Shown: positions 22,590 to 34,899, counted from the first letter of the stretch. The stretch is 64,000 bases of DNA from Enterobacter hormaechei subsp. hoffmannii (GCF_001729745.1 NZ_CP017186.1:868001-932000), one strand, 5' to 3'. Made by a program: numbers and translations. Notes: generated by a model from the letters alone, not told the origin.

Positions 22590-25034
22590 TTATGCCGCTT
22601 CAGGTTTGCGGAGCTTCTCTGGCAGCTTTACCGGCTGAGTCGCCAGCTCTTCTGGTTCGAAATCATCCACGTTAATACTGCGCAGACGGCTCTCTTCGGC
22701 TTTCACCAGAATCGCAGCTTCGCTGTTGTCGATGATGCCACCCGCCAGCGCCTGTTTTGCCAGCTCATCCAGTCGTGTAAACGGCAGGTTTTTGCCCAGC
22801 TGTTTGCAGATCTTCTGGTGAATCGGGTCGGCGGCCATCACGTCAAGCAGCGCTTCTTCCAGCAAACCTACCGGGTTATGCGGGGTAGGTTCCAGGTATT
22901 GACCACGGCCAATACGGGAACGGGTTGCGCTTGGTACCTGGAGGATCTTCGCCACTTTATGATCCAGCTTGTCAGACGGTGCCAGATGGTGACGACCGGT
23001 CGGGAAGATCACCGCGCGCAGGGCGCCCGCCACGAAGCGGTTCGGGAAGTTTGCCAGCAGGTCGTCAATCGCCTGTTCCGCCTGATACATCGCATCCTGC
23101 ACGCCCCAGTGCACCAGCGGCAGATCCGCTTCCTGACGGCCTTCATCGTCGTAGCGTTTCAGCACCGCAGAGGCCAGGAAGATCTGGCTCAGCACATCAC
23201 CCAGACGGGCGGAGATGCGTTCGCGACGCTTCAGGCTTCCGCCCAGAACGGCCATGGAGACGTCAGACAGCAGCGCCAGGTTAGCGCTCAGACGGTTCAG
23301 GTGTTGGTAGTAACGTTTGGTTGCATCGCGGGTCGGCGTCGCGCTGGTCAGCCCCCGCGTCAGGCCGAGCCAGAAGCTGCGAACTTCATTGCTGCCAACG
23401 TGACCGATATGTTTGAACAGCAGCTTGTCGAAGGCATCCACGTCGTTATTCTGCGCGGCAGCCATCTCTTCCAGCACGTACGGATGGCAGCGAATCGCCC
23501 CCTGGCCGAAGATCATCATGCTACGGGTCAGGATGTTTGCCCCTTCCACGGTGATGGCAATCGGTGCGCCCTGATAGCCGCGCGCCAGGAAGTTGCCTTC
23601 GCCAAGCATAATGCCTTTACCGCCTGCGATATCCATTGCATCAATAATTGACTGCTGTGCGCGGTGGGTACAGTGGTACTTCACAATCGCCGACAGCACG
23701 GCAGGTTTTTCGCCCAGCATAATACCGTAGGTAATCAGCGAGGCTGCGGCGTCCATCACGTAGGCATTGCCCGCAATACGCGCCAGCGGCTCTTCGATAC
23801 CTTCCATCTTGCCGATGGAAATTTTGAACTGACGGCGGATATGCGCGTAAGCCCCAATCCCCATCGCCACCGATTTCAGACCGCCGGTAGAGTTCGACGG
23901 CAGGGTAATGCCGCGGCCCACCGACAGACATTCCACCAGCATACGCCAGCCCTGACCGGCCATTTTCGGTCCACCGATGATGTAGTCAATCGGCACAAAG
24001 ATATCCTGACCGCGAGTCGGGCCGTTCTGGAACGGTACGTTCAGCGGGAAATGACGACGACCAATTTCAACCCCCGGGGTCGAGGTTGGGATCAGCGCAC
24101 AGGTAATGCCCAGATCTTCATCACCGCCCAGCAGTTTTTCCGGGTCAGAAAGTTTGAACGCCAGACCGAGTACGGTGGCGATAGGCGCCAGGGTGATATA
24201 ACGTTTGTTCCAGGTCAGGCGCATGCCCAGCACCTGTTCGCCCTGCCATTCGCCCATGCAGACCACGCCAGTATCCGGGATCGCACCGGCATCAGAACCG
24301 GCTTCCGGGCTGGTCAGCGCGAAGCACGGAATTTCCTGACCACGCGCCAGACGCGGCAGATAGTGATCTTTCTGCTCTTCCGTACCGTAATGCTGTAACA
24401 GCTCGCCCGGGCCTAAGGAGTTTGGCACGCCAACGGTGATCGCCAGGATCCCGGAAACACCCGCCAGTTTTTGCAGGACGCGAGCCTGAGCGTAAGCGGA
24501 GAATTCCAGACCGCCGTACTCTTTCTTAATGATCATCGCGAAGAAGCGATGCTCTTTCAGATATGCCCACAGCTCAGGCGGCAGGTCGGCCATTTCGTGA
24601 GTGATGGCAAAATCGTTCGCCATGCGGCAGGCTTCTTCCACCGGGCCGTCAATAAAGGCTTGTTCTTCGGCGGTCAGACGCGGCTGCGGGTAGTTGTGCA
24701 GCTTTTTCCAGTCCGGGTTGCCCTGGAACAGATCGCCTTCCCACCAGGTCGTGCCCGCATCAATCGCCTCTTTCTCCGTGCGCGACATCGGCGGCATCAC
24801 TTTACGGAATCCCTTGAACACCGGCGCGGAGATCATCGACTTACGCATCGGCGTCAGGTTAAACGGCAGCAAAATGATTGCCAGGGGAACAAGTACCCAG
24901 ATATTCCACAGGCCAGCGACGCCAAGTGCAGCCGTCCAGGCCAGAAGAATCAGGCTACTCAGGAATAAACTGACACGGTGATAGAACAACACCCCGAGCA
25001 GCACAACGGTTGCGAAAATGCTCAAAATCATCAT
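22590..25034 (-). CDS. fadE: Acyl-CoA dehydrogenase FadE
   Basis: An 814-residue FAD enzyme that catalyses the first step of beta-oxidation, acyl-CoA to trans-2-enoyl-CoA. Two hydrophobic N-terminal segments (about 1-25 and 27-58) suggest membrane attachment, followed by the acyl-CoA dehydrogenase domains ([30 protein letters not shown]) and the C-terminal DUF1974 region. Same length as E. coli FadE. A FadR-like operator lies just upstream. Confidence 0.97.
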   Translation of the reverse strand: MMILSIFATVVLLGVLFYHRVSLFLSSLILLAWTAALGVAGLWNIWVLVPLAIILLPFNLTPMRKSMISAPVFKGFRKVMPPMSRTEKEAIDAGTTWWEGDLFQGNPDWKKLHNYPQPRLTAEEQAFIDGPVEEACRMANDFAITHEMADLPPELWAYLKEHRFFAMIIKKEYGGLEFSAYAQARVLQKLAGVSGILAITVGVPNSLGPGELLQHYGTEEQKDHYLPRLARGQEIPCFALTSPEAGSDAGAIPDTGVVCMGEWQGEQVLGMRLTWNKRYITLAPIATVLGLAFKLSDPEKLLGGDEDLGITCALIPTSTPGVEIGRRHFPLNVPFQNGPTRGQDIFVPIDYIIGGPKMAGQGWRMLVECLSVGRGITLPSNSTGGLKSVAMGIGAYAHIRRQFKISIGKMEGIEEPLARIAGNAYVMDAAASLITYGIMLGEKPAVLSAIVKYHCTHRAQQSIIDAMDIAGGKGIMLGEGNFLARGYQGAPIAITVEGANILTRSMMIFGQGAIRCHPYVLEEMAAAQNNDVDAFDKLLFKHIGHVGSNEVRSFWLGLTRGLTSATPTRDATKRYYQHLNRLSANLALLSDVSMAVLGGSLKRRERISARLGDVLSQIFLASAVLKRYDDEGRQEADLPLVHWGVQDAMYQAEQAIDDLLANFPNRFVAGALRAVIFPTGRHHLAPSDKLDHKVAKILQVPSATRSRIGRGQYLEPTPHNPVGLLEEALLDVMAADPIHQKICKQLGKNLPFTRLDELAKQALAGGIIDNSEAAILVKAEESRLRSINVDDFEPEELATQPVKLPEKLRKPEAA

Positions 25035-25057
25035 AAAGAAAAGCTCCCTTGCTTGTA

Positions 25058-25075
25058 GGAGGTCTGACCACTTGT
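25058..25075 (-). promoter_or_regulatory. FadR-like operator upstream of fadE
   Basis: The stretch GGAGGTCTGACCACTTG contains the FadR core GGTC-N-GACC followed by the usual T-rich half. It is 24 bp upstream of the fadE start, where repression by FadR is expected in enterobacteria. Confidence 0.7.
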
Positions 25076-25273
25076 GATGATATGGTTGTAGTTGATGTCA
25101 TTTCCTTTAGCAATGTGTTTACAAAATAATTACAACCTGGTTCACATTGTTCGCGTTTTAGCCGGCACAAAAAATCAAAACGCCGGACGATTCGCATGGC
25201 TTTAGCTTCTCGCTTTTACTGCTATCCGGTACACTCCACTGTGTTATTTCATCAATACTGAAGGATTATCCTC

Positions 25274-25852
25274 ATGTACCAGGATCTTATTCGTAACGAA
25301 CTGAACGAAGCGGCGGAAACGCTGGCGAATTTTCTGAAAGATGATGCCAATATTCACGCTATTCAGCGCGCGGCGGTCCTGCTTGCCGACAGTTTCAAAG
25401 CCGGCGGTAAAGTGCTTTCCTGCGGTAACGGCGGTTCCCACTGTGACGCCATGCACTTCGCCGAAGAGCTGACCGGACGCTATCGCGAAAACCGTCCGGG
25501 CTACCCGGCGATTGCGATTTCCGACGTGAGCCACATCTCCTGTGTAGGCAACGACTTCGGTTACGACCATATCTTTTCCCGCTACGTTGAAGCCGTAGGC
25601 CGTGAAGGCGACGTGCTGCTGGGGATCTCCACGTCCGGTAACTCCGCTAACGTGATCAAAGCGATCGCCGCCGCGCGTGAGAAGGGCATGAAAGTGATCA
25701 CCCTGACCGGGAAAGATGGCGGTAAGATGGACGGTACAGCGGACATTGAAATCCGTGTACCACACTTCGGTTATGCGGATCGCGTTCAGGAAATTCACAT
25801 CAAAGTGATCCACATCCTGATCCAACTGATCGAAAAAGAGATGGTTAAGTAA
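25274..25852 (+). CDS. gmhA: Sedoheptulose-7-phosphate isomerase GmhA
   Basis: A 192-residue SIS-domain isomerase that converts sedoheptulose 7-phosphate to D-glycero-D-manno-heptose 7-phosphate, first step of LPS inner-core heptose synthesis. The phosphosugar motifs [20 protein letters not shown] and [11 protein letters not shown] are intact. The ribosome site AAGGATTATCCTC precedes ATG 25274. A GC-rich hairpin (25862-25881) without a T run follows the stop. Confidence 0.97.
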   Translation: MYQDLIRNELNEAAETLANFLKDDANIHAIQRAAVLLADSFKAGGKVLSCGNGGSHCDAMHFAEELTGRYRENRPGYPAIAISDVSHISCVGNDFGYDHIFSRYVEAVGREGDVLLGISTSGNSANVIKAIAAAREKGMKVITLTGKDGGKMDGTADIEIRVPHFGYADRVQEIHIKVIHILIQLIEKEMVK

Positions 25853-25900
25853 GACTTCGCTGGGGGGCGCCGGTGCCCCCCGCTGTTGTGGAGGTGTTCT

Positions 25901-26668
25901 ATGTGCGAACTGCTCGGGATGAGCGCCAATGTGCCAACCGATATCTGCTTTAGTTTCACCGGGCTGGTTCAGCGCGGTGGAGGAACCGGGCCGCATAAAG
26001 ACGGCTGGGGCATTACCTTCTACGAAGGCAAAGGATGTCGCACGTTTAAAGATCCACAGCCCAGCTTTAACTCACCCATTGCCAGACTGGTGCAGGACTA
26101 TCCTATTAAATCCTGTTCGGTGATCGCCCATATCCGCCAGGCCAATCGTGGCGAAGTGGCGCTGGAAAATACCCATCCGTTTACCCGTGAACTGTGGGGA
26201 CGTAACTGGACCTATGCGCACAACGGGCAGCTCTCGGGCTATAAATCACTGGAAACCGGCAATTTTCGTCCTGTCGGTGAAACGGACAGCGAAAAAGCAT
26301 TTTGCTGGCTGCTGCACAAGCTGACCGAGCGCTACCCCCGTACGCCCGGCAACATGACCGCAGTATTTAAGTACATAGCGTCACTGGCGTCTGAGTTACG
26401 CGAGAAGGGCGTGTTTAATATGCTGCTGTCTGACGGACGCTACGTGATGGCATTCTGCTCGACGAATCTGTTCTGGATCACCCGACGTGCGCCGTTTGGC
26501 GTCGCCACGCTGCTCGATCAGGATGTGGAAATTGATTTTCAGAAGGAGACCACACCGAACGATGTGGTCACTGTCATTGCAACGCAGCCGCTGACGGGCA
26601 ACGAAACCTGGCAAAAGATCATGCCAGGCGAGTGGGCGCTATTTTGTCTCGGGGACCGCGTAATTTGA
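25901..26668 (+). CDS. yafJ: Class II glutamine amidotransferase-like protein YafJ
   Basis: A 255-residue N-terminal-nucleophile hydrolase fold protein. Met-Cys at the start makes Cys2 the catalytic residue after Met removal. The motifs [15 protein letters not shown] and YAHNGQL are the glutamine-binding signatures of class II amidotransferases. Physiological reaction not established. ATG 25901 with GGAGG at 25890-25894; an ATG at 25886 would bury Cys2 and is rejected. Its last 30 bp overlap the end of yafK on the other strand. Confidence 0.93.
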   Translation: MCELLGMSANVPTDICFSFTGLVQRGGGTGPHKDGWGITFYEGKGCRTFKDPQPSFNSPIARLVQDYPIKSCSVIAHIRQANRGEVALENTHPFTRELWGRNWTYAHNGQLSGYKSLETGNFRPVGETDSEKAFCWLLHKLTERYPRTPGNMTAVFKYIASLASELREKGVFNMLLSDGRYVMAFCSTNLFWITRRAPFGVATLLDQDVEIDFQKETTPNDVVTVIATQPLTGNETWQKIMPGEWALFCLGDRVI

Positions 26669-27379
26669 CGCCAGCTGAGGCTGAACCACTTCATGGCTGA
26701 GCGGTTTACTCACCACGTAACGGCCATTGACGATGGACACCACCGGCGGCTTATGGGTCTGCTCGAAGTAGTCATAACCCGGTTTTAGCTGTTTCCAGAA
26801 ATCTGTGTAAACAGAGTACTTATGGCGCGCCATGTTGGCATCCGTCATACGGAACGGATAGATGCTGACCTGAACATTCGGCTGGCCGAAGACCAGTGCG
26901 CCCGTGACAAACTGGAAGATTTCATCAATGCCGGAATCCGTCATCGCATAACAGCCGACAGACACGCAGGCGCCGTGGATCATCAGGTATTTCCCTTCGT
27001 AACCGTGCGCACGGTCGAAGGCATTGGGGAAACCGATGTTAATCGCTTTATAGAAGCGGCTGTCCGGTTTTAGCTGGTTACGCTGAACGTTGTAAAACCC
27101 TTCCGGACTTTTGAAGTCACCCTGGCGCTGTTTCGGCCCCAGTCCGCCAGAATAGTTACAGATTTTGTAGCTATCGAGCAGTTGATACGTCTCGCCCATT
27201 TTGACAAACAGATCGAGTGTGCGCTCTTCCTTGAAGATTTGAATATAAACCGGGGATCCCATCAACTGCTGTTTATACTCTTTGCTGACCGGCGTCGTTG
27301 AACTATTACTGCCAAGCAGCCCGGCAAACGACATGCACGGTATCAGAAGCATCGCAATGAACAATGCGATTTTACGCAT
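26639..27379 (-). CDS. dpaA: L,D-transpeptidase-fold protein YafK (DpaA)
   Basis: A 246-residue periplasmic protein with a Sec signal peptide (about 1-19, ending SFA) and a YkuD catalytic domain. The active-site stretch is [14 protein letters not shown], with the His and Cys of the family. In E. coli this protein (LdtF/DpaA) acts mainly by detaching Braun lipoprotein from peptidoglycan. ATG 27379 gives the E. coli length; an 18-codon upstream extension is rejected. Confidence 0.93.
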   Translation of the reverse strand: MRKIALFIAMLLIPCMSFAGLLGSNSSTTPVSKEYKQQLMGSPVYIQIFKEERTLDLFVKMGETYQLLDSYKICNYSGGLGPKQRQGDFKSPEGFYNVQRNQLKPDSRFYKAINIGFPNAFDRAHGYEGKYLMIHGACVSVGCYAMTDSGIDEIFQFVTGALVFGQPNVQVSIYPFRMTDANMARHKYSVYTDFWKQLKPGYDYFEQTHKPPVVSIVNGRYVVSKPLSHEVVQPQLASNYAVPETK

Positions 27380-27679
27380 ACTACTGGTTCCTTGATAAAA
27401 CAATGACCAACTTGCCAGAACGGCAAAAGACACCCGAAATCAGACTAATCTGGACAGGAGCGCTCACATTAGCACCGATGGAGATTTTCGCAAGAGCCAA
27501 CCTTTGCGTTTACAAATTAGTTTTACTTTATAACCCATTCATATCGTCCTGACTCCAGGAACTTTGCGCAATAGCTCGCATTTCGGCGCGCCAGACGGCG
27601 GATTTACTGCCCTTGGCAGGGCCGAAAATGGTACACTCCGGCCTCTCTGGATTGTTGTTCATGGATACCTGCTAACCAC

Positions 27680-29023
27680 ATGTTTAGAATCAGAAAAGGA
27701 CTCGATCTGCCAATCTCCGGCGTGCCTGAACAGCACGTAACGACCGGCGCCAGTATTCATCATGTCGCTATTGTGGGTGATGATTACGTGGGCATGCGCC
27801 CCGCGATGCTGGTACAGGAAGGCGATCGTGTAATAAAAGGCCAGGCACTCTTCGAGGATAAAAAAAATCCTGGCGTTATGTTTACAGCCCCTGCCAGCGG
27901 TACCGTCGTCGCCATCCATCGTGGTGAGCGTCGCGTTCTGCAATCGGTAGTTATTCAAATTGAAGGCGATGAGAAACGCGAGTTTACGCGTTTTGACGCC
28001 GCCGATCTCGCTAGCCTCAGCCACGACGCGGTGCAGACGCAACTGCTGGAATCAGGACTGTGGACGGCGCTTCGCACGCGTCCCTATAGCAAAACGCCCG
28101 TACCTGGCACGATGCCAGCCGCTATCTTCGTTACGGCCATCGACACTAACCCGCTCAGCGCGGATCCGCAGCCTCTTATCCTGGCGGAACGCAAAGCTTT
28201 CGATGCCGGCCTCACCGTGTTAACGCGCCTGACGCCGGGAAAAGTGCATGTCTGCCAGGCCAGCGGCGGTAAGCTGGGCGGGCATCCGCAAGGGCAGGTC
28301 GCCTTTAATGAATTTGCCGGCCCGCATCCGGCCGGGCTGGTGGGAACGCATATTCATTTCCTGGAGCCGGTAAGCCTGACGAAACAGGTCTGGCATCTTA
28401 ATTATCAGGACGTGATCGCTATCGGTAAGCTCTTCACCAGGGGTGAGCTGTGCGCAGAACGCATTATTGCCATCGGCGGCCCTCAGGCAACCCAACCGCG
28501 TCTGGTTCGCACGCTGCTTGGGGCAGACCTGACGGCGCTGTTGGCTGGCGAAACGAAAGAGGGTGAGAACCGCATTATTTCCGGCTCGGTGCTGAGCGGC
28601 AGACACGCGACAGGCCCGATGGCCTGGCTGGGTCGTTTCCATCTTCAGGTGAGCGTGGTGCTTGAAGGGCGCGAGAAAGAGCTGTTCGGCTGGGTGCTGC
28701 CTGGCGCAGAAAAATACTCGGTAACCCGTACCACGCTCGGCCACTTTTTGCGTCGTAAGCTGTTTAACTTCTCCACCAGCACCAACGGCGGTGAGCGCGC
28801 CATGGTCCCGATTGGCAACTACGAACGCGTGATGCCGCTGGATATTCTGCCCACTGTGCTGCTGCGCGATCTGCTGGCCGGCGATACCGACGGTGCCCAG
28901 GCGCTGGGCTGTCTGGAGCTGGACGAGGAAGATCTGGCGCTGTGTACCTATGTGTGTCCAGGTAAATACGAATATGGACCCGTATTGCGCGAGGTGTTAA
29001 CCCGCATTGAGCAGGAAGGATAA
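27680..29023 (+). CDS. nqrA: Na+-translocating NADH:quinone reductase subunit A
   Basis: A 447-residue peripheral subunit of Na+-NQR, the respiratory complex that couples NADH oxidation by ubiquinone to Na+ export. The family start [17 protein letters not shown] and motifs [15 protein letters not shown] and [15 protein letters not shown] stretch are present, as is the C-terminal [13 protein letters not shown]. First gene of a seven-gene operon with 2-10 bp spacings or overlaps. The 300-bp upstream gap (27380-27679) should hold its promoter, but I see no convincing -35/-10 pair. Confidence 0.96.
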   Translation: MFRIRKGLDLPISGVPEQHVTTGASIHHVAIVGDDYVGMRPAMLVQEGDRVIKGQALFEDKKNPGVMFTAPASGTVVAIHRGERRVLQSVVIQIEGDEKREFTRFDAADLASLSHDAVQTQLLESGLWTALRTRPYSKTPVPGTMPAAIFVTAIDTNPLSADPQPLILAERKAFDAGLTVLTRLTPGKVHVCQASGGKLGGHPQGQVAFNEFAGPHPAGLVGTHIHFLEPVSLTKQVWHLNYQDVIAIGKLFTRGELCAERIIAIGGPQATQPRLVRTLLGADLTALLAGETKEGENRIISGSVLSGRHATGPMAWLGRFHLQVSVVLEGREKELFGWVLPGAEKYSVTRTTLGHFLRRKLFNFSTSTNGGERAMVPIGNYERVMPLDILPTVLLRDLLAGDTDGAQALGCLELDEEDLALCTYVCPGKYEYGPVLREVLTRIEQEG

Positions 29024-29025
29024 CC

Positions 29026-30261
29026 ATGGGCTTAAAACACCTCTTTGAAAAAATTGAGCCGCACTTTACCGAAGGGAAGCTCAAAAAGTACTACCCGCTG
29101 TATGAAGCGACAACGACCATTTTCTACACGCCGGGTCTGGTGACGAAAGGCGCGGCGCACGTTCGCGACGCCATCGACCTCAAGCGAATGATGATTCTGG
29201 TCTGGTTTGCGGTCTTCCCGGCCATGTTCTGGGGGATGTATAACGTTGGGTTGCAGACTATTCCGGCGCTGCACCATATGTACGATGCAGAGCAGCTGGC
29301 GCAGGTGATTCAGTCTGACTGGCACTATCGTCTGGCGCAGTCGCTGGGGGTGAGCTTTGCGGCAGATGCAGGCTGGATCAGCATGATGACGCTGGGCGCT
29401 GTCTTCTTCCTCCCCATCTATATGACTGTCTTTATTGTGGGCGGTTTCTGGGAGGTTCTGTTCGCTATTATTCGCAAACATGAGATAAACGAAGGCTTCT
29501 TTGTTACCTCTATTCTGTTTGCGCTGATTGTTCCGCCAACGCTGCCGCTCTGGCAGGCGGCGATGGGGATCAGCTTTGGCGTGGTGATTGCCAAGGAGAT
29601 CTTCGGCGGGACCGGACGCAACTTCCTCAACCCGGCACTGGCAGGGCGCGCGTTCCTGTTCTTTGCTTATCCGGCGCAAATCTCGGGCGACCTGGTGTGG
29701 ACGGCAGCAGACGGATTCTCCGGCGCGACGCCACTTTCACAGTGGGCGGCTGGCGGCGGCGAAACGCTGGTTAACAATGCAACCGGACAGCCTGTCACCT
29801 GGTTTGATGCGTTTATTGGCAATATTCCAGGCTCCATCGGTGAAGTGTCTACCCTGATGATTTTGATCGGCGGAGCCATCATCCTCTTTGGCCGCGTGGC
29901 GTCCTGGCGCATTGTCGCTGGCGTCATGCTTGGAATGGTCCTCACCGCCACGCTTTTCAATTTCATTGGTTCAGACACTAACCCGATGTTCTCCATGCCG
30001 TGGTACTGGCACCTCGTGCTGGGAGGCTTTGCGTTTGGCATGATGTTCATGGCCACCGATCCGGTCTCGGCTTCGTTTACCGACAGAGGAAAATGGTGCT
30101 ACGGCGCGCTCATTGGGGTGATGTGTGTACTGATTCGCGTGGTCAACCCGGCCTATCCGGAAGGGATGATGTTGGCCATTCTGTTTGCCAATCTGTTTGC
30201 GCCGCTGTTCGACTACCTGGTCGTGCGCGCCAACATTAAGCGGAGGAAGGCGCGTGGCTGA
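29026..30261 (+). CDS. nqrB: Na+-NQR subunit B
   Basis: A 411-residue integral membrane subunit carrying covalent FMN and riboflavin. The flavinylation motif SGAT gives Thr235 as the FMN attachment site, equivalent to Thr236 of Vibrio. About ten membrane segments. Two bases after nqrA; its stop overlaps the GTG start of nqrC. Confidence 0.96.
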   Translation: MGLKHLFEKIEPHFTEGKLKKYYPLYEATTTIFYTPGLVTKGAAHVRDAIDLKRMMILVWFAVFPAMFWGMYNVGLQTIPALHHMYDAEQLAQVIQSDWHYRLAQSLGVSFAADAGWISMMTLGAVFFLPIYMTVFIVGGFWEVLFAIIRKHEINEGFFVTSILFALIVPPTLPLWQAAMGISFGVVIAKEIFGGTGRNFLNPALAGRAFLFFAYPAQISGDLVWTAADGFSGATPLSQWAAGGGETLVNNATGQPVTWFDAFIGNIPGSIGEVSTLMILIGGAIILFGRVASWRIVAGVMLGMVLTATLFNFIGSDTNPMFSMPWYWHLVLGGFAFGMMFMATDPVSASFTDRGKWCYGALIGVMCVLIRVVNPAYPEGMMLAILFANLFAPLFDYLVVRANIKRRKARG

Positions 30262-31048
30262 GATCAAAAATAACGACAGTATCAGCAAAACGCTGCTGGT
30301 GGTGCTGGTACTGTGTCTGGTCTGTTCCATTGTCGTGGCCGGTTCTGCCGTTGGGTTGAAACCGCTACAGCAGGAGCAACGTGCGCTGGATAAACAGCGT
30401 AACATCCTTGCCGTTGCCGGGCTGATGCAGGAAGGCATGACGAAGGATGACATCGCAGCGGTGTTTGCCGAACGCATTACCGCACGGCTGGTGGATTTAA
30501 AAACCGGGGAGTTAATGGATAAAGACCCGGCGAAATATAACCAGGCGCTGGCGCTAAAAGATCCGCAGATGAGCACCATGCTTGACGCCTCGCAGGATCC
30601 GGCAGGCATTAAGCGCCGCAGCAATGTCGCGGAGATTTACCTCGTCCGCGACGAGCAAAAGCGCATCCAGGAAATCGTGTTGCCCATCTATGGCAACGGT
30701 TTATGGTCAATGATGTACGCCTTTGTGGCGCTGGATACCGATGGCCGTACGGTCAAAGGCATTACATATTACGATCAGGGCGAAACACCAGGGCTGGGGG
30801 GCGAAGTTGAGAACCCTAACTGGCGGGCACAGTTTGTCGGTAAAAAAGTGCTCGATGACAACGGCCAGCCTGCGCTGAAGGTGGTGAAAGGAGGAGCGCG
30901 TCCCGGTGATGAATTTGCCGTTGATGGCCTTTCCGGCGCCACGCTCACCTCTAATGGGGTGCAGCACAGCTTTGATTTCTGGATGGGTGAACTGGGCTTT
31001 GGTCCCTTCCTGAAGAATGTACGTGAAGGAGCGCTGAACAATGGCTGA
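30254..31048 (+). CDS. nqrC: Na+-NQR subunit C
   Basis: A 264-residue subunit with one N-terminal membrane helix (about 11-34) and a periplasmic FMN-binding domain; the ApbE flavinylation motif SGAT ends at Thr230. Start is GTG 30254, preceded by GGAGGAAGG at 30242-30250; the frame is open 23 codons further upstream but that lies within nqrB. Confidence 0.95.
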   Translation: MAEIKNNDSISKTLLVVLVLCLVCSIVVAGSAVGLKPLQQEQRALDKQRNILAVAGLMQEGMTKDDIAAVFAERITARLVDLKTGELMDKDPAKYNQALALKDPQMSTMLDASQDPAGIKRRSNVAEIYLVRDEQKRIQEIVLPIYGNGLWSMMYAFVALDTDGRTVKGITYYDQGETPGLGGEVENPNWRAQFVGKKVLDDNGQPALKVVKGGARPGDEFAVDGLSGATLTSNGVQHSFDFWMGELGFGPFLKNVREGALNNG

Positions 31049-31679
31049 TACGGGTGAACTGAAAGAAGTTAAAAAGGTGCTGATTGGCCCACTTTTAGCC
31101 AATAACCCGATAACGCTTCAGGTGCTGGGTGTATGCTCGGCTCTGGCGGTAACCACCAAGCTGGAAACGGCGGTGGTCATGACGCTGGCGGTAACGCTGG
31201 TGACAGCGTTTTCCAGCATGTTTATCTCAATGATCCGCCACCACATACCCAACAGCGTGAGGATCATTGTCCAGATGGCGATCATCGCCTCGCTGGTGAT
31301 CGTGGTTGATCAGCTTCTGCGCGCCTTCGCTTATGAAACCTCGAAGCAGCTTTCGGTGTTTGTCGGCCTGATTATCACCAACTGTATCGTGATGGGGCGC
31401 GCTGAAGCCTATGCGATGAAAATGCCGCCACTGGCGAGCTTTATGGACGGTATCGGCAACGGGCTGGGTTATGGCGTGATCCTGTTGACGGTTGGTTTCC
31501 TGCGCGAACTTATTGGCAGCGGCAAACTGTTTGGCATTCCGGTGCTGGATACGGTACAGAACGGCGGCTGGTATCTGCCGAACGGCCTGTTCCTGCTGGC
31601 ACCAAGCGCATTTTTCATTATCGGTTTGCTGATCTGGCTGATTCGTACGCTGAAGCCTGAACAGCAGGAAAAGGAGTAA
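31041..31679 (+). CDS. nqrD: Na+-NQR subunit D
   Basis: A 212-residue integral membrane subunit of the NqrD/RnfE family with six helices. The half-channel motif CSALAVT with its conserved Cys, part of the intramembrane Fe-S site shared with NqrE, is near residues 32-38. Start overlaps the nqrC stop by 8 bp. Confidence 0.95.
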   Translation: MADTGELKEVKKVLIGPLLANNPITLQVLGVCSALAVTTKLETAVVMTLAVTLVTAFSSMFISMIRHHIPNSVRIIVQMAIIASLVIVVDQLLRAFAYETSKQLSVFVGLIITNCIVMGRAEAYAMKMPPLASFMDGIGNGLGYGVILLTVGFLRELIGSGKLFGIPVLDTVQNGGWYLPNGLFLLAPSAFFIIGLLIWLIRTLKPEQQEKE

Positions 31680-31685
31680 CCGACG

Positions 31686-32282
31686 ATGGCTCATTACCTG
31701 AGTTTATTTGTGCGCGCGGTGTTTGTTGAAAACATGGCGCTCGCTTTCTTCCTGGGCATGTGTACGTTCCTTGCTGTTTCTAAGAAGGTATCGACGGCAT
31801 TCGGTCTGGGTGTGGCGGTCACTGTTGTGCTGGGGCTTTCCGTTCCGATTAACAACCTGGTGTTCAACTTCGTGCTTCGCGATGGCGCGCTGGTGGAGGG
31901 CGTTGATCTTAGCTTCCTGAACTTCATCACCTTTATCGGGGTGATTGCGGCGCTTGTTCAGATCCTGGAGATGATCCTCGATAAATACTTCCCGTCGCTG
32001 TACAACGCACTGGGGATCTTCCTGCCGCTAATCGCGGTGAACTGCGCCATTTTCGGCGGCGTCTCATTTATGGTTCAGCGCGATTACAACTTCAGTGAAT
32101 CGGTTGTGTATGGTTTCGGTTCCGGTATCGGCTGGATGCTGGCGATTGTCACCATGGCGGGGATCCGTGAAAAAATGAAATATGCCAACGTACCTGCGGG
32201 GCTTCGTGGCTTAGGGATCACCTTTATCACCACCGGCCTGATGGCGTTGGGCTTTATGTCCTTCTCCGGTGTGCAGCTATAA
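31686..32282 (+). CDS. nqrE: Na+-NQR subunit E
   Basis: A 198-residue integral membrane subunit of the NqrE/RnfA family with six helices. [12 protein letters not shown] near residues 24-35 and VNCAIFGG near 119-126 hold the conserved Cys residues that, with NqrD, bind the membrane Fe-S centre. Confidence 0.95.
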   Translation: MAHYLSLFVRAVFVENMALAFFLGMCTFLAVSKKVSTAFGLGVAVTVVLGLSVPINNLVFNFVLRDGALVEGVDLSFLNFITFIGVIAALVQILEMILDKYFPSLYNALGIFLPLIAVNCAIFGGVSFMVQRDYNFSESVVYGFGSGIGWMLAIVTMAGIREKMKYANVPAGLRGLGITFITTGLMALGFMSFSGVQL

Positions 32283-32292
32283 GGGCTAAAAG

Positions 32293-33516
32293 ATGGAAAT
32301 TATTCTTGGCGTGGTGATGTTCACGCTGATAGTACTGGTGCTGTCAGGGCTGATCCTGGCAGCGCGTGCGAAGCTGGTGAATTCCGGGGATGTGATCATT
32401 GATATCAATGACGATCCGCAGAATCAGATCCGTACCCCGGCAGGGGATAAGCTGCTTAACACGCTCTCCGGCAACGGGATTTTTGTCTCGTCTGCCTGTG
32501 GCGGCGGTGGCTCCTGTGGACAGTGCCGTGTGACGGTGAAAGAGGGAGGCGGTGATATTCTGCCAACAGAACTGTCGCATATCACGAAGCGTGAAGCGAA
32601 AGAGGGCTGCCGTCTGGCGTGTCAGGTCGCTGTGCGCCAGAACATGAAGATTGAGCTGCCGGAGGAGATCTTCGGCGTGAAAAAATGGGAGTGCGAAGTT
32701 ATCTCTAACGATAACAAAGCCACGTTCATTAAAGAGCTCAAGCTGCGCGTTCCTGAAGGGGAGAGCGTCCCGTTCCGTGCGGGTGGGTATATTCAGATTG
32801 ATTGTCCGGCACACACCGTGGCGTATGCTGACTTCGACGTGCCCGAGGAGTACCGGGCCGACTGGGATAAATTTAACCTCTTCCGCTTTGTTTCCGAAGT
32901 AAAAGAGCCCGCGCTTCGCGCTTATTCCATGGCTAACTACCCGGAAGAGAAGGGCATTATTATGCTCAACGTGCGAATCGCCACGCCGCCGCCGAATGTG
33001 CCTGATGCACCCCCTGGCGTCATGTCGTCATATATCTGGTCCCTCAAGCCTGGCGACAAAGTGACGATTTCCGGCCCGTTCGGCGAATTCTTTGCCAAAG
33101 ACACTGATGCGGAAATGGTCTTTATCGGCGGCGGTGCGGGTATGGCGCCGATGCGTTCGCATATCTTTGACCAGCTCAAACGACTTGGCAGCAAGCGCAA
33201 GATCAGCTTCTGGTACGGGGCGCGTTCACTGCGCGAAATGTTCTATGACGATGAGTTTGAACAACTGGCACGTGATAACCCTAACTTTACCTTCCATGTG
33301 GCGTTATCCGATCCGCAGCCGGAAGATAACTGGACAGGTTATACGGGCTTCATCCACAACGTGCTGTATGAAAATTACCTCAAACAGCACCCGGCACCGG
33401 AAGATTGCGAGTTTTATATGTGTGGCCCGCCAATGATGAACGCTGCCGTGATTAAGATGCTAAAAGATCTTGGCGTGGAAGATGAGAACATCATGCTCGA
33501 TGATTTCGGAGGCTGA
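32293..33516 (+). CDS. nqrF: Na+-NQR subunit F (NADH dehydrogenase)
   Basis: A 407-residue electron-input subunit: an N-terminal membrane helix (about 3-25), a 2Fe-2S ferredoxin domain with Cys69, Cys75, Cys78 and Cys110, then an FAD-binding domain (RAYSMANYP) and NADH-binding domain ([25 protein letters not shown]). Passes electrons from NADH to the other flavins. Confidence 0.97.
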   Translation: MEIILGVVMFTLIVLVLSGLILAARAKLVNSGDVIIDINDDPQNQIRTPAGDKLLNTLSGNGIFVSSACGGGGSCGQCRVTVKEGGGDILPTELSHITKREAKEGCRLACQVAVRQNMKIELPEEIFGVKKWECEVISNDNKATFIKELKLRVPEGESVPFRAGGYIQIDCPAHTVAYADFDVPEEYRADWDKFNLFRFVSEVKEPALRAYSMANYPEEKGIIMLNVRIATPPPNVPDAPPGVMSSYIWSLKPGDKVTISGPFGEFFAKDTDAEMVFIGGGAGMAPMRSHIFDQLKRLGSKRKISFWYGARSLREMFYDDEFEQLARDNPNFTFHVALSDPQPEDNWTGYTGFIHNVLYENYLKQHPAPEDCEFYMCGPPMMNAAVIKMLKDLGVEDENIMLDDFGG

Positions 33517-33518
33517 TT

Positions 33519-33719
33519 ATGCTGACCTTTCTGGCGACCTTTGCGGTGTTTGTACTGGTGATATTCGGGATGTCCTTAGGCTGGATCATCAAGCGTAAAA
33601 GCATTCAGGGCAGCTGTGGAGGTATATCTTCCATCGGAATGGAAAAAGTGTGCGATTGTCCGGAACCGTGCGATGCGCGAAAAAAACGGATGGCTCGCGA
33701 GCAGCAACGCATTATTTAG
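33519..33719 (+). CDS. nqrM: NqrM, Na+-NQR maturation factor
   Basis: A 66-residue DUF539-family protein: one N-terminal membrane helix (about 4-25) and four cysteines (Cys33, Cys45, Cys47, Cys51) in GSCGG and CDCPEPC. In Vibrio the homologue is needed for assembly of active Na+-NQR, probably by delivering iron to NqrD/E. Two bases after nqrF. Confidence 0.92.
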   Translation: MLTFLATFAVFVLVIFGMSLGWIIKRKSIQGSCGGISSIGMEKVCDCPEPCDARKKRMAREQQRII

Positions 33720-33726
33720 TCTTGTA

Positions 33727-33756
33727 TGTCGGGTAAGGCAACGCCGCCACCCGACA
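33727..33756. repeat. REP element after the nqr operon
   Basis: TGTCGGGT...ACCCGACA palindrome with an internal GGCAACGCCGCC, of the same type as the one at 21678; it may protect or end the nqr transcript. Confidence 0.7.
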
Positions 33757-33791
33757 ATTCCCACGCACACTTCTCAACCCTCATTTGTTTA

Positions 33792-33807
33792 CTGTATACT
33801 TATCCAG
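33792..33807 (+). promoter_or_regulatory. LexA box of dinB
   Basis: CTGTATACTTATCCAG fits CTGT-N8-ACAG with one mismatch and is nearly the same as the E. coli dinB operator. It lies 20 bp before the dinB start, so SOS induction is expected. Confidence 0.85.
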
Positions 33808-33826
33808 TAATGAGTGAGGGCTTACT

Positions 33827-34885
33827 ATGCGCAAAATAATCCATGTCGATATGGACTGCTTTTTTGCCGCAGTGGAGATGCGTGACAACCCGGCGCTGCG
33901 GGATATTCCCATCGCCATTGGCGGCAGCCGGGTTCAGCGCGGTGTCATCAGCACCGCCAACTATCCTGCTCGCAAATACGGTGTGCGCAGCGCCATGCCG
34001 ACAGCGATGGCGCTAAAACTGTGCCCGCATCTCACTCTTTTGCCCGGACGTTTTGATGCCTATAAAGAAGCATCGAACCACATTCGGGAGATCTTCTCCC
34101 GCTACACCTCTCTGATTGAACCGTTATCGCTGGATGAAGCCTATCTGGATGTCACCCACAGCGTGCACTGCCACGGCTCCGCCACCCTGATGGCGCAGGA
34201 GATCCGCCAGACTATTTTTAACGAGCTGAACCTGACGGCATCGGCAGGCGTCGCGCCGATAAAATTTCTCGCCAAAATCGCCTCCGATTTAAATAAGCCC
34301 AACGGCCAGTACGTCATCACCCCGGAAGAGGTTCCGGCGTTTTTAAAGACGCTGCCGCTCAGCAAAATCCCCGGTGTGGGTAAAGTCTCCGCCGCGAAGC
34401 TGGAAAATATGGGGCTACGCACCTGTGAAGACGTTCAGCGCAGCGATCTGGCGCTGCTGCTTAAGCGTTTTGGTAAGTTTGGCCGCGTACTGTGGGAACG
34501 CAGTCAGGGCATTGATGACCGGGATGTGAACAACGAACGGCTGCGTAAATCGGTCGGCGTTGAACGCACGCTGAGCGAAGATATCCATGACTGGGCAGAG
34601 TGTGAAACCATTATTACGGAACAACTCTATCCTGAGCTTGAACGACGCTTACTGAAGGTCAAACCAGATCTGCTTATTGCCCGGCAGGGCATCAAACTGA
34701 AATTTAACGATTTTCAACAGACGACGCAGGAGCACGTCTGGCCACGCCTCAACAAAGAGGATCTTATTGCGACGGCAAAAAAGGCATGGGAAGAGCGGCG
34801 GGGCGGACGAGGGGTAAGGCTGGTGGGGCTGCACGTCACATTGCTGGATCCGCAGCTGGAGCGTCAGCTGGTGCTGGGACTGTAG
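33827..34885 (+). CDS. dinB: DNA polymerase IV
   Basis: A 352-residue Y-family translesion polymerase. Metal-binding residues Asp8 ([11 protein letters not shown]) and the SLDEAYLDV motif around residues 101-109 are intact. The C-terminal end QLVLGL is the beta-clamp-binding peptide. A LexA box precedes the gene. Confidence 0.97.
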   Translation: MRKIIHVDMDCFFAAVEMRDNPALRDIPIAIGGSRVQRGVISTANYPARKYGVRSAMPTAMALKLCPHLTLLPGRFDAYKEASNHIREIFSRYTSLIEPLSLDEAYLDVTHSVHCHGSATLMAQEIRQTIFNELNLTASAGVAPIKFLAKIASDLNKPNGQYVITPEEVPAFLKTLPLSKIPGVGKVSAAKLENMGLRTCEDVQRSDLALLLKRFGKFGRVLWERSQGIDDRDVNNERLRKSVGVERTLSEDIHDWAECETIITEQLYPELERRLLKVKPDLLIARQGIKLKFNDFQQTTQEHVWPRLNKEDLIATAKKAWEERRGGRGVRLVGLHVTLLDPQLERQLVLGL

Positions 34886-34899
34886 ATTAGGCTAATCTT

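Noticed and set aside
22818..24968. Several + strand frames of 119-277 codons opposite fadE
   Set aside because: Shadows of the fadE frame in a GC-rich gene; no domains seen.
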